64,000 nucleotides of DNA from Ascarosepion bandense (GCA_037127315.1 JBBBDQ010000229.1:624001-688000), one strand, 5' to 3'. Shown: positions 22,499 through 35,375, counted from the stretch's first letter. The notes: generated by a model not told the origin, from the letters alone. Program-made: numbers and translations.

Positions 22499-22500
<2 letters not shown>

Positions 22501-24180
22501 TCATTGTAGCAATTAAGAGGTGTAGGACAGAGAATTCAATCGGCCTGTCTCAGTTATTTTTTGCAGGGCTAAAACTTAGAGCTATTTACTGTTACGGTAT
22601 GTAGATTTTTTATTCGTGTTGTTTGTGTAGTTCTCAGAAGTATGGTTGTGATTTTAATCACATATTCCTGCCGTTGAGAAAGGTTGACCAGGATTAAATT
22701 TGCATTTCCCAGCCTCTTTTGCTTAGGCCGATCATTGAAGTTTATTAACAGACATAACTCTAGGGTCCATTCACTTAGTACGTACGCACGTAGTGGGTGT
22801 TCACAAAAAAGCGTATGTTTACGTACGAATGGGAGGCGGATCCGTGCTCAAATAGGTAAGCATGAATAAAAATGATGCTGAGTTTTAAATTTTAAATAGC
22901 AAAAAAGATTTTTTTTTGCAGGCGAAAAGAATGTCTTAGTTTCAAGGTGAGTAAATTTATTTGGTTGTCGTCGCTGTTAATTTTTTTTTGTTTTAAAATG
23001 AACCCAAACAAGTCTGGGGAACAACGTTTGTATCGATCGAGGATCGAACTCAAGAAAAAGAAGTAAAAGCTTCATAGAATTTGAAAGGAAATTTTATTGA
23101 AAAATAGACAAGTACCACGAAAAAGACAGGCACAGGTATATAAATAAAGAGTATCAAGTTTTCAAAAGGCAAAGTAATGAAACAGTGCAATCTATTTTGC
23201 TTCAGTATTTTGTAAAATAATGACGATTAGCACAAAACTTACGTACGCATGGAGGAAAGGTTCGTTAAAATGTACGCATCCGTACAAGAGGGTTGGTGGT
23301 CAAATATTCAAAATGTGTATGACCGTTTAAATTGTTTATTTCCGTTTGTTGGATGATTAGCAGAAGTCTTGGTGTGCTTAATTTAATGGTATTTTTTTTT
23401 TGGCTTTGAGATAGGTATAGGGAAAGTAAATCGACTCAACCATATTTATTTAGTTTCGGTCTCGTAATAAGGCTTATTTACGTTAATGTTTCTGGATTGT
23501 CTATTTATACTGCTTGGGTGGTTGGAAAAAGTGTGTGCATCCTGTTTGGTTTATTGCATATGCTGTATGGCCGTGCGTTCTTAAAGACCAGAATGAAATG
23601 TTCTTCCGTTCGTATTTAACATTTTCTCTTTCCGCATTCGAACGCCTCGTTTACCATATACCTGAAGGTCATATGCCATCTGGAAAAATGCTTTATTTCT
23701 TGGAAAAAAATTGTAGCAAGCAATAAAAGGTATGTTCGCCGGTCTTTAGCATTTTCTAAGCAGTTCCTTTACAGCTCTCCCAATACAAAAGTAATTTATA
23801 TTTTCCTAAAAAAAGACGCAGTTCTAAGAATAACATTTAACGCCAAGAAATCCTGTCGATAAAACTGTCTTACCGATTTTTTTTAAAGAAGGTTCATTTC
23901 GTCTCAAATGTGTTTAACATGTTTTCAGACAACGGGATAAGCGTTACGGACGTGTGAAACTTTATAGACATCAGTCACCATTCTTTTCTATTTCTTCTTT
24001 TTGTTGTTCTACTGTGAGAGGTATCTGCTTAAATCATACGGTGGGTAGGAATTATTGGCTCAAGGTAAACAAAAAGAAACTAAACAAGGATATTTGATCT
24101 ATGAACCAAACGAGTCTTAAGTGAAAAATGATTTTCTACTGTCTGCAGACTTTGGTGTGAAATGTGGGGAAGGAACTATC
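22499..24180. other. Unassigned stretch, no gene recognised
   Basis: A few short frames (for example 23514-23726, 70 aa) have no family features. ACGTACG-type motifs recur at about 22780-22830 and 23238-23290. Confidence 0.35.
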
Positions 24181-24491
24181 AAAGATCTAAGAAAGAAAAG
24201 AAAGACAGAAAGAAAAGAAAAAGCAAAGAAAGAAGAAAGAAAAAAAGATAGAAAGAAGGGAAGGAAGGAAGAAAGAAAGACAGAAAGAAAGAAAAAAGCA
24301 AAGAAAAAACGAAAAAAGCAAAGAAAGAATGAAAAAAAGAAACAATAGCAAGATAGAAAAATAATATGCAGTTGAATAGATAAAGAAATAAAGAAAGAGA
24401 AATAAATTATAGTATTTACGACAAAGACGGGAAGAAAGAAGAAAGAAAGAAAGAAAAGAAAAGAAGGCAAAGAAAGAAGACAGAAAGGAAA

Positions 24492-24532
<41 letters not shown>

Positions 24533-25928
24533 AGGGAAGGAAGGAAGAAGGGAAGGATGAAAGAAAGTCAGAAAGAAAGAAAAAGAAAAAGCAAAGAAAA
24601 AAAGAAAGAAAGAAAAGAAAAAGCCAAGAAAGAAAATAAGGAAGAAAGAAAGAAAAAAAGCAAAGAAAGAAATCAAGAAAGAAAGAATAGCAAGACAGAA
24701 AAGTAATATGCAGTATGATATTAGATAAAGAAAAAACAAAGAGAAATAAGTTATAGTATTTACGGCTAAGACGGAAATAAAAAAGAAAGAAAAAAAGAAA
24801 GAAGCAAAGAAGAATAGAAAAAAGCAAAAAAAGAAAGAATAGCAAAACAGAAAAGTAATATGCAGTATGATATTAGATAAAGAAAAAACAAAGAGAAATA
24901 AATTATAGTATTTACGGCTAAGACGGAAATAAAAAAGAAAGAAAAAAAGAAAGAAGCAAAGAAGAATAGAAAAAAGCAAAAAAAGAAAGAATAGCAAAAC
25001 AGAAAAATAATATGCAGTATGATATTAGATAAAGAAAAAACAAAGAGAAATAAATTATAGTATTTACGGCTAAGACGGAAATAAAAAAGAAAGAAAAAAA
25101 GAAAGAAGTAAAGAAGAACAGAAAAAAGCAAAGAAAGAAAAAATAGCAAAACAGAAAAATAATATGCAGTATGATATTAGATAAAGAAAAAACAAAGAGA
25201 AATAAATTATAGTATTTACGGCTAAGACGGAAAGAAAAACGGGAAAAACGGAAAAGTAAATATAAAAAGTTAAAGAAAGAAAGAACGGAAACTAAAATCA
25301 AATCAAATTAAATAAGACAATGAAAGAATGAAAGAAGGAAAAAACTAGAAACAAAAGAAAATGAAATGAAAAACAGACAAAGAAAGACAAGCTAACAATA
25401 AAAAAAACAAAGCAAAGCAAAAAAGTATAAATAAAAATAGAAGGGAAGAAATAAGAAAGAAAGAACTGAATAAAAGGAAACAAAGGAAAAACTAATATAG
25501 CAGGAAAAAAGGAAACAAATGACATGTAAACACAGTGAAAGAAAGAAAGAATGAAAGAAAGAAAGAAATAGAAAAATAGAGAAAGAAAGAAAGAACAAGG
25601 AAACAAAAGAAATATAAACATAGTGAAAGAAAGAAAGTAAGGAAGAAAGAGAGAAATAAGTAAATGAAAGAGCAAGAAAGAGATAACAAAGAAACAAAAG
25701 AAATATAAACATAGTGAAAGAAAGAAAGAAAGAAAGAAAGAAAGAAAACGGAAGGGAGAGAAATAAATAAATAAAAAGAAAAAGAAAGAGATAACAAGGA
25801 AACAAAAGAAATGTAAAAATAACAAGGAAAAGAAATAACGAAAGAAGGAATGGGAAACAAAGGAAAAGCAACTATAGCAAGGCAAAGACAAAAAAGAAAA
25901 AGAAAGAAACAACGACAAAGAAAAGAAA
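24181..25928. repeat. Polypurine GAAA-type field with a 152-bp tandem repeat
   Basis: The plus strand is almost all A and G. Within about 24700-25240 a unit recurs every 151-153 bp, marked by ATATGCAGTATGATATTAGA at about 24707, 24858, 25010 and 25163. Diverged relatives of the unit occur at about 24366 and 26715. The long Phe/Leu/Ser-rich frames on the minus strand are translations of TTTC repeats, not genes. Confidence 0.85.
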
Positions 25929-26291
25929 AGCGATCGCCCGGTTCACACTCCACCCACATCTATTGAACAGGTGAAGAGGCTCATCCCTTGTTTCCTGTTT
26001 AGGATGCGGTTTCCGGTTTTCTCTTTTCCAATCTTTTCACTCTTTTCCTTTATTATTTTTTTTTTTTTCAATTGCAGTAGATAGACTAAACTATCGCCCG
26101 GTTCACACTCCACCCACATCTATTGAACAGGTGAAGAGGCTCATCCCTTGTTTCCTGTTTTGGATGTGGTTTCCGGCTTTCTCTTTTCCATTCTTTTTTC
26201 CATTCTTTTTACCCTTACGTAGCCCCCTGCGCATCAGTGGCGTTACCGCCTTGCTCGGGGTGATATGATTAAAAAAAAAAAAAAAAAAAAA
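25929..26291 (+). mobile_element. LINE-B-tailed tandem element, two units
   Basis: Two tandem copies of a body (GCCCGGTTCACACTCCACCC, ACCTGTTCAATAG in complement, GGTTTCCGG) are followed once by the LINE-B terminal segment (CCTTGCTCGGGGTGATATGA) and an A-tail of about 20. The body has no coding capacity. See also 32.2, 44.5 and 57.1 kb. Confidence 0.8.
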
Positions 26292-26935
26292 CATAGAGAG
26301 GCAAATAAAGAATGAAAGCAAGAACGAAATAAAAGACAACGAAAGAAAAAAGAAAGAAAGAAAAATGAATGGAAAATACGATGAAATAAATAAAATCAAA
26401 TATACCATAGCAAAGGAAGAAAAATTAAATACAGAACGTGTAATATAGAAAACAAAAAGAAAAACAAAGGTAGCAAAGAAAAGAAAAAAAAGAAAGAAAA
26501 AAAGAAAGAACGGCAAAAATTCAGATATAGCAAGGCAAAAAAAACGAAGCACTAGAAAAGAAAAGGAAAGAAAATAGCTAAGAAAGTAGAAGGAAAGAAA
26601 AGAAAGAAAAATCAAAGAAAGAAAAGAAGAAAGAAAGAAAGAAAGAATGAAAGAAAGAAAAAAGCAAAGAAATAAATAAATAAAAAAGAAACAACAGCAA
26701 TATATAAAAATAATATGCAGTTGGATAGATAAAGAAAAAAAGAAAGAAATAAATTATAACATTTACGGCAAAGACGGGAAGAAAGAAGAAAGAAAGAAAA
26801 GAAAAGAAAAAATTAAAGAAAGAAAGAAAGAGTAACAAAGGAAGAGGAAATCTAACAAAGCCAAAAAAAAACGGGTAACAGAGAAAAAGCAAATAAAACA
26901 GGGCAATGAAAGAAAGAACAAGTAACAGAAGAAAA
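26292..26935. repeat. Polypurine satellite field
   Basis: GAAA-rich with a diverged copy of the 152-bp unit near 26700-26800. No genes. Confidence 0.8.
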
Positions 26936-27425
26936 GAAGTATTCTTCTTCTATGTGCCCTGTCCCTTCAGGAGGTAGACGATCATGGCTTCCCACGTCTG
27001 GTGGCTTTTAGCACGCCTTCTCCTGTTACACCGGCAACCCTCGTGCCATCATCCACCTGATTAAGTCCTTCAAATATGTTATACGTAGCTTTCCCCTATC
27101 TCTTTTTCCCTCTATCTAGCCTGTTAGTATCATGTTCTCCAAGCCCTCCTTTCTCATTGCATGTCCCAGGAACTACAGCTGTCTCTTCCTGATGCTCAGT
27201 ATTAATTTCTTTTTTGTTTTCATCATTTCTAGGACCTCATCATTGCTCACATGTTCGATCCATGATATTCGCAACATCCTTTTGTAGAACCACATTTCAG
27301 TTGCTTCAAGTTTTTTTCCTTCATCTTTGATGATATTGTCCAGCATTCAATGCTATGTTAAAGAACTGACAACACATAGCAATCCAATCCTCTCTTCCTT
27401 GTTTCTAGCGAACAACAAAAACACA
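26936..27425 (-). pseudogene. RTE-like LINE C-terminal relic
   Basis: The plus strand is antisense: CATTGCATGTCCCAGGAACT corresponds to the FLGHA motif, and TTGTAGAACCACATTTCAGT to the W-F-Y-RRML block. The landmarks match 8336-8875 in reverse. It is a frameshifted, truncated insertion in the polypurine field. Confidence 0.75.
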
Positions 27426-27646
27426 GTTCATAAAGAAAAAGCAAATATAGACAAATCAGAAAAAGAAATCAAAACAAGAGGAAACATATTAAAGCAAAGA
27501 AAGTAAATAACAGGTAACATAAGAAAAGTAAATATACTGAGGCAAAGAAAGAAAGAACGGATAAAAAAAGATAAGACAAATGTAACAATGTTAAAGCAGA
27601 AAGAAAAAAAAAAGAGAAATCAGGTAAAAGAAAATACACCAACACA

Positions 27647-27694
<48 letters not shown>

Positions 27695-27923
27695 ACGGGA
27701 AACAAAACAAAGTAATTAAACTAAGGAAAAGAAAAAAAAACGATTAAAAAAGAAACCGCAAATATACACCTGGCAAAGAAAGAAAAAAAGAAAGAAACAA
27801 CTGAAAAAAGTAGAGCGAAAGTAACACGTCTAATAGACAAAGAAGGAAACACGTCTAATAGACAAAGAAGGAAAAACAAAGGAAAGGCACATTTAGCAAA
27901 GCAAAGAAAGAAAGAGTGAACTA

Positions 27924-27959
<36 letters not shown>

Positions 27960-28165
27960 ACGGGAAACGAAGCAAAGTAATCAAACTAAGGAGAAGAAAA
28001 AAAAAACGATTAAAAAAGAAACCGCAAATATACACATGGCAAAGAAAGAAAAAAAGAAAGAAAGAACTGAAAAAAGTAGAGCGAATGTAACACGTCTAAT
28101 AGACAAAGAAAGGAAAAACAAAGGAAAGCTACATTTAACAAAGCAAAGAAAGAAAGAGTGAATTA

Positions 28166-28198
<33 letters not shown>

Positions 28199-28560
28199 GA
28201 AACAAGGAAGTGGCTATATAGTTTGGAAATGAAAGAAAAAACGGATAACAAAGAAAAAGCAAATATAACAAGGCAAAGACACCAAGAAAAGGTTACAAAT
28301 GAAAAGCAAACATATTCAAGCAAAGAAAGAACCCGTAAACAAATAAAAAGAAATTACGCTTAAGAAAAAAAACAGGTAAGAACGAGTAACAAAGAAAAAC
28401 AAAAACAAAAACGCAAAGAAAGAAAGAAAGAAGGAAAAACAAAAATGTAAATATACCTAATCAAAAAAGAAAGTCGACATAACAAAAGAAAAGCAAAATT
28501 GCAAAAAAAGAAAGAAAGAAAGAAAGAACGAAAGAAAGAAAGAAAACGAAACAAAGATAT
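27426..28560. repeat. Polypurine satellite with a ~265-bp duplication
   Basis: A block containing AACCGCAAATATACAC and TAACACGTCTAATAGACAAA occurs at about 27690-27950 and again at about 27958-28190, each followed by a GAAA run. Confidence 0.8.
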
Positions 28561-28905
28561 AGCTTTTTGTTATATAAAAATATATTGCTCCAAGCAAAGC
28601 ATTTTACTGCCACTGTTTTGCGGGGGGTTACATAGAAGGAAAATTATGAGAAAGTGACAGATTATAGGGGGTGTCAGAAAATGGGTAAGAGAATGATGAG
28701 AATACTGATGAGAATGAAGTGGACGGAGAAATGAGCAATGAAAGAAAGAGAGAGAGAGGATGCAAGTAAGTGAGATAGAAGATGACTATTGACTTAATAT
28801 TTACATTCTTGGAGATTCTAGCTGTCAGGGAAGCAACTAAACGGAAGGAAATTCCACGGGCGGGAAATGCGAGAAAAGAAGCTGATGGAGTAGAGTTTAT
28901 TGTGA
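28561..28905 (-). mobile_element. LINE-B 3' fragment
   Basis: It shows the 3' tail CCAAGCAAAGCATTTTACTG (plus) and the C-terminal coding landmarks TTGACTTAATATTTACATTC and CACGGGCGGGAAATGCGAGA. It ends abruptly in polypurine DNA near 28905. Confidence 0.75.
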
Positions 28906-29197
28906 AAATGGAAATTTTGAAATGAAAGCAAAACGGATAACAAAGAAAAGCAAATATAAGAAGGCAAAAGATAGAAAGAAAGAAAGGAAGAAAGAAAGAG
29001 TGAAAATTTAGAAATAAATAGAAACGAGAAAAAAACAAATATACAAAGGCAAAAAAATAAGTTCGGGCAACAAAGAAAAATTAAATATAAAACGGCAAGG
29101 AAATTAAAGAATGGGAAAGAAAGAAAAATAAAATATAGCAAGGCAAGCAAAGAAATAAAAGGTAACAAAAGAAAAGCAAATATACCAAATCAAAGAA
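28906..29197. repeat. Polypurine satellite field
   Basis: Diverged units with the GGTAACAAAGAAAAGCAAAT theme. Confidence 0.75.
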
Positions 29198-29390
29198 AGA
29201 CAGTTCCTTGGCATGATGGTAAACTACATCCAGCAGCAAATCCTTTGATTGGAAAGTCGTGAGAAGCATGGAACCACCTCTTAATTGCTGTTGTTTCCAC
29301 GTCCACCCTGATCCAGAGTTTAGCCCCTGTTAGGGTCCCAGCTATGGGCAAATAGCTAATCCCCAAAATGGGGTCAAAACACTATAAAAT
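29198..29390 (+). repeat. Family D dispersed repeat
   Basis: GCATGGAACCACCTCTTAAT, TCCACCCTGATCCAGAG and CCTGTTAGGGTCCCAGCTAT are shared with the copies at 58608-59037. It is non-coding, and its class is unknown. Confidence 0.7.
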
Positions 29391-31204
29391 TATAAAAATA
29401 CACTTTTATAGAAATATATACATAAAAATAGACTTTTATAGAAAAATACATTTTCGATAGAAAAATATTACCAACAATACATTTTTGAAGAAAAAATTAT
29501 TACCATAGCACATTTTTGAGGGAAAGAATTATTCTCAGCAAAACATAATAAAAGAAAAACATGTTATATTTGCTTTAACATTTTACCAGATTTTCTTTAA
29601 TGTAAAACTACAAGGCATTTCAGTTTTATAAAATATGAAAAAATAAATGAAAAAATTTAATTAAAATCTGAATAAAACCAACCTTTTCACTATAACCGAA
29701 CATTAAAAAATACATTAAAACCCCACCTTTTTGGCATTAAATAACCCACAGAGTTTGATATGCCATTAAACAAATCTCAAAGAAAGAAAGACAGAACGGG
29801 AAACAAATGAAAAGCAAATATAACAAGACAAAAAAAAGGGGGGGGGAAACAAAGGAAGTGCAAATACACCAAGGTAAATAAAGATACAGCAAAGAAAAAT
29901 CAAATATATCAAGAAAAAGAAAGGCAGAATGGAAAGCAAAGGAAAAGCAAATATTAGGAGGCCGAAAAGAAAAAAAAAACGAAAAATAACGGAAAAGAAA
30001 ATATATCAAGGCTAAAAATTAAAGGACGGATAACAAAGTAAACCAAACAAACACATAGCAAATAAATAAAGAAAGGGTAAAAAGATAATGCATTTCTCCC
30101 AAAGAAAAGCAAAAAAGAAAGAAAGAAAAAAGAAAGAGTAAGAAATTAAAGCAAATATAACAACGCAAATTTAGAAAGAAATATAAACAAGAAAAAAAGC
30201 ACATATAAAAAGACAAAAAAAAAAGTGAGTTCAGGTAAGAAAGAAAAAAGAGAAAAAAAAGGCAAAAGCAAATATACCAAGCGAAAAAAAGAAAGACTGC
30301 TTAACAAGAGAAAAGCTAATATTCGAAGGCGAAAAAACAAAGAAAAGTAAACAAAAAAGAACAGTTAACAAAGAAAAAGAAAGTTTTCCCCAGGCGAAGA
30401 AAAAAAGAACGGGGACAAAAAAGAAAAATCAAAAGTCACCAAAGCAAAGAAAAAAATGTAACAATAAAGAAACAAACCAACTACAGTAAAGAAAGAAAGA
30501 ACGAGATACAACGGTTAAGTAAATAAACCAGGACAAAGAAAAAAAAAGAGGGAACCAAAAGAAAAGAAAATACAATAAGGAAAAAAACAGGTAACAATAA
30601 AGAAAAAAATAAACTAAGACAAAGAAAGAAAGAGCGGGAACCAAAGCTAATTTAAATATACCAGGGCAAAGAAAAAATGTGGGTGGAAAGATAAAGCTAA
30701 TATAATGATGCAAAGTTTGAAAGATAGGGAAACAAGGCAAAAAAGCAAATATACTAAGGCAAAGAAAGAAAGCGGAACAAGGGACGTGCAAATCTACCAA
30801 AGCAAATAAAAAGGGGTAACAACGGAAAAGCAAATATACCAAGGCAAAGAAATAAGGAACTGGAAACAATAAAAAGGCAAATATAACAAGACAAAGAAAG
30901 AAATTAGAGTTAAGGCAAAGAAAGAAAGAAAGAAAGATTCAACAAAGTAAATGCAAATTACCAAGGTAAAAAAAGAAAGACCAGGAAACAATAAAAGCCA
31001 AATACAAAATTGCAAAGAAAAAAAAAGAACGGTAATCAAAGGTAAAGTAATCATACCTAGGCAATGAAAGAAAAGAATGGCTACAAAGACAAAACAAATA
31101 TAACAATGAAAAATCAGAAAGCAAAGAAATCATGTAAAAAACAAATATACCAAGGTAAAGAAGTAAAGAACGGGTAACGAAGAAAAAGGAAATATAAAAT
31201 AGCA

Positions 31205-31236
<32 letters not shown>

Positions 31237-32160
31237 AATGAAAAGCAAACAAAGAAAGTAAGAACAGGTAACAAAGAAAGAGCATATATGCGAGGGTAAA
31301 GAAAAAACAGAAAACACGGAATAACAAATATATCAACGGAAAATGAATGAAGGGGTAACCAAGGAAAAACAAATATAGCCAGGCAAAAAAAGAAAGAAAG
31401 AAAAAAAGAAGGAAAGAAAGAAAGAAAGAAAAGTAACAAAGTAGAAGAAAATACACCAAAACAAAAAGAAAAAAAGAGAGAAGAAAGACTAAAGACATAA
31501 ATTAAATATAACGATGCAAAGAAAGAAAGGGTAACAAAGAAGGAGTAAATATAGCAAGACAAAGAAAGAAAGAACTGGTAACAAAGAAAATGTATATATA
31601 CCTAGGCAAAGAAAGAAATAACGGTTAAAAAGCAAATATTCGAAGAAAAAGAAAGAAAGTAAGAAAGAAAGAAAGAAAGAAAGAAAAAAAGAAAGGGAAA
31701 CAAAGGTACACTAAATATACCAGAGTAAAGAAAGAAAGGACAGGTAAAAACATAAAGCAAATATAACAATGCGAAACCAGAATGAAAGAAAAACATATAA
31801 AAAGCAAACATCCCAAGGAAACGGAAACACGAATGGGTAACAAGAAAAAGCATATATACCAAGGAAAAGATAGAAAAAACAGAAAATAAGGAAAAAACAA
31901 ATATACCAACGGAAAATGAAAGAAAAGGCAACCAAAGAAAAGCAAAGATAGCCAGGTAAGGAAAGAAAGAGCAAATAACGAAGGAAAAGCAAATACACCA
32001 AAGTAAAGAAAGAAAGAAAAAAGAAAAAGAAAGAAAGAAAAAAAACGGTAAAAATATAAATTAAATATAAAAATGCAAAGAAAGAAAAGGTAGCAAAGAA
32101 GAAACAAATGTAGCAAGTCAAAGAAGGAAAACATTGGAAACAAGGAAAAATCTAATATAT
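29391..32160. repeat. Polypurine satellite with irregular ~40-55 bp unit
   Basis: After a short ACATTTTTGA-type tandem stretch (29391-29560) and 200 bp of AT-rich DNA, a diverged unit recurs. Its theme is AAGGCAAAGAAAGAAAGAAC, GGTAACAAAG and GAAAAGCAAATATACC. Minus-strand open frames follow from the lack of stops in TTTC/TTTG repeats. Confidence 0.85.
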
Positions 32161-32162
32161 AT

Positions 32163-33015
32163 ATTTTTTTAATCATATCACCCCAAGCAAGGCGGTAAGG
32201 CCACTGTTGCGCAGGGGGGCTACGTAAGAGTGAAAAGATTGGAAAAGAGAAAGCCGGAAACCACATACTAAACAGGGAACAAGGGATGAGCCTCTACACC
32301 TGTTCAATAGACGTGGGTGGAGTGTGAACAGGGCGATAGTTCAGTCTATCTACTCCAATTGAAAAAATAAATAAATAAATAAACAAAAAAGAAAAGTGAA
32401 AAGATTGGAAAAAGAGAAAGCCAGAAACCACATCCTAAACAGGGAACAAGGGATGAGCCTCTACACCTGTTCAATAGACGTGGGTGGAGTGTGAACAGGG
32501 CGATAGTTCAGTCTATCTACTCCAATTGAAAAAAAAAATAAACAAAAAAGAAAAGTGAAAAGATTGGAAAAAGAGAAAGCCAGAAACCACATCCTAAACA
32601 GGGAACAAGGGATGAGCCTCTACACCTGTTCAATAGACGTGGGTGGAGTGTGAACCGGGCGATAGTTCAGTCTATCTACTCCAATTGAAAAAATAAATAA
32701 ATAAATAAACAAAAAAGAAAAGTGAAAAGATTGGAAAAAAGAAAGCTGGAAACCACATCCTAAACAGGGAACAAGGGATGAGCCTCTACTTCTGTTCAAT
32801 AGACGTGGGTGGAGTGTGAACCGGGCGATAGTTCAGTCTATCTACTCCAATTGAAAAAATAATAAAAATAAAAAATAAATAAATAAATAAACAAAAAATC
32901 AAAGTGAAAAGATTGGAAAAGAGAAAGCCGGAAACCACATCCTAAACAGGGAACAAGGGATGAGCCTCTACACCTGTTCAATAGACGTGGGTGGAGTGTG
33001 AAACGGGCGATACGC
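32163..33015 (-). mobile_element. LINE-B-tailed tandem element, five units
   Basis: On minus the element ends with the LINE-B terminus (ATCATATCACCCCAAGCAAG on plus). The body then repeats five times, with unit starts (GTGAAAAGATTGG) at about 32230, 32396, 32555, 32722 and 32904, a spacing of 159-182 bp. Units are separated by A/AAAT-rich linkers. Units 2-5 are more alike than unit 1. Confidence 0.85.
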
Positions 33016-34528
33016 ATAGGAAAAAGAACGGATAAGAAAGAAAAAGAAAAATATAGTTAGGCAAAGAAAGAAAGAACGGTAGACAAGGAAAAAGAAAATA
33101 TGCAAATACGAGGAAAAATAGACCGGGGTGCAAAGAAAAATCAGATGTACACAATTCAAAGAAAGAATCATCGGGTAGTAAAGAAAAGGCAACGAAATCA
33201 AGGCAAAGAAAGTAAGTACAGATATCAAACAAAAGTGTAAAAAATGTATCAACGCAACGAAATAAAGAAAAGAAAAGAAGGAAAAGGAAAAATATAAAGT
33301 AAAAGAATGAAAAACAGCGTAACAATGAAAAGAAAACATACAAAGGTAAAGAAAGAATAGTTAACAGAGAAAATATTAATTACAACAAAACAACGAAAGA
33401 AATGATGAAAAAACAATGAAAAACCAAATAAACTTAGGCAAAAATAAAAAAATATATTAATAAAGAAAAAGCAAATATACCAAGCAAAGATTGAATAAAG
33501 TGGAAAACTAAGAAAAGATATACTGAGGCGGTGAAAGAAAGTGTGAGATACAGGGAAAAAAGAAATATATACAAAGCAAAGTAAGAGAGTACGGAAAATA
33601 AAACAAAAAAAGAGAGAATGGGTAGCAAAGGAACAGCAAATATGCACAATTCAAAGTAAGAGAAAGAAAGAAAAATGGTAAACAACGGAAAAATAAATAT
33701 AGTAACGCTAAGAATGAAGGAAAGAAAGAAACATCGAAAGAAAGAAAAATGGTAAAAAATAAAAAAATAAATATACTGAGGCAAAGAAATAAAGAAAGAA
33801 AAATGGTAAAAAGAAAAATATAGTAAGGCAAAGAAAGAAAAAAAGAACGAAATGAAAGAAAAAAAATGGTAATCAAACGGTATAATAAATACAGTAAGGC
33901 AAAGAAAGAAAAAAAAGAAAACCGGTAAACAGAAAAGTAATAATAGTAAGGCAAAGAAATAAAGAAAAATATTAAACAAGGGGGGGTAAAGATAGTAAGG
34001 CAAAGAAATAAAGAAAAATGGTTAAAATGGTTAAAAAGGGGGAAAATTTAGTAAGGCAAAGAAATAAAGAAAAATAAACAAGGGGGTAAAGATAGTAAAG
34101 CAAAGAAATAAAGAAAAATGGTTAAAATGGTTAAAAAGGGGGAAAATGTAGTAAGGCAAAGAAAAATATTAAACAAGGGGGGGTAAAGATAGTAAGGCAA
34201 AGAAATAAAGAAAAATGGTTAAAAAGGGGAAAAATGTTGTAAGGCAAAGAAAATAGTAAACAAGGGGGAAGTAAAGATAGTATGGCAAAGAAATAAAGAA
34301 AAATGGTAAACAATGCAAAAGTAAACATAGTAAGGCAAAGAAGTAAATGAAAATAGTAAACCTGGGGAAATTAAGTATAGTAAGGCAAAGAAAGAAAGAA
34401 AAATAGTAAACAAGGTGGAGTAAATATAATAAGGCAAAGAAATAATAAAATGGTAAACAAGGGTGAGGTAAACATTGTATGGCAAAAAAATAAAGGAAAA
34501 TAGTAAATCTGGGGAAATTAAGTATAGT
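33016..34528. repeat. Polypurine satellite field (AAATGGT/GGCAAAG units)
   Basis: The same theme as 29.8-32.2 kb, with a subfamily containing AAAATGGTAAACAAGGGG and AGTAAGGCAAAGAAATAAAG. It has near-identical local duplications around 33.96-34.24 kb. Confidence 0.85.
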
Positions 34529-34857
34529 AAGGCAAAGAAGGATGTGCGTTGTGGTGCAGTGGATATCGGCTCGGAACGAGAAATCGGGGAGCCGAGTTCG
34601 GATTCCAACCGAATTCATTGCATTCACTTACGCGCAAATACCATTGGGAAAGGTATTAATCCGTCTCTTCCTTCCAGTTATGGGTTATTCAACAGGACAG
34701 ATTGGGTTCTATAGCCTTGGCTGGCAACCAGTTTACCGCAGAAAGCAATGGCAACCTACTGCGGGATAATCTTCTACCCAGTCAGTCATGTCTCTTTCGA
34801 GACATGATCGCCCAAGCGTGTATCACGTATGGCACTTAACTGACTGAAGGCAAAGAA
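34529..34857 (+). mobile_element. SINE-A, full length with 11-bp target duplication
   Basis: The element (34540-34846) starts GGATGTGCGTTGTGGTGCAG and ends CACTTAACTGACTG. AAGGCAAAGAA lies directly on both sides (34529-34539 and 34847-34857). The target is the polypurine satellite, so the insertion is younger than the satellite. The B-box-like GAGTTCGGATTCC is intact. Confidence 0.9.
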
Positions 34858-35343
34858 ATAAAGAAAATGGTACACAAGGGAAGAGTAAATATTCTAAGGC
34901 AAAGAAATAAAACAAATGGCAAACAAGGGAAAAACTAAAAATAATAAGGCAAAGAAAGAAAGAGAAATATTAAACAAGGGAAAGGAAATGTAGTAAGGCA
35001 AAGAAACAAAGAAAAATGGTAAACAAGAGAAAAGTAGACATAAGGCAAAGAAAGAAAGAAAAATGCTGAAGAAGGGAAAAGTAACTATAGTAAGGCAAAG
35101 AAAGAAAGAAAAAGAAAGAAAGAAAGAAAGAAAAATGGTAAACAAGAGAAAAGTAAACATAATGCAAAGAAAGTAAGAAAAATGCTGAAGAAGGGAAAAG
35201 AAACTATAGTAAGGCAAAGAAAGAAAGAAAGAAAGAAAGAAAAATGGTAAACAAGAGAAAAATAAACATAAGGCAAAGAAAGAAAGAAAAATGCTGAAGA
35301 AGGGAAAAGTAACTATAGTAAGGCAAAGAAAGAAAGAAAGAAA

Positions 35344-35375
<32 letters not shown>

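Noticed and set aside
23514..23726. 70-aa frame as a gene
   Set aside because: Its length is within chance expectation, with no motif and no supporting context.
34540..34620. A functional tRNA gene
   Set aside because: A-box and B-box-like segments are present, but no cloverleaf closes. The same sequence heads about ten dispersed repeats with a common non-tRNA body, so it is a SINE head.
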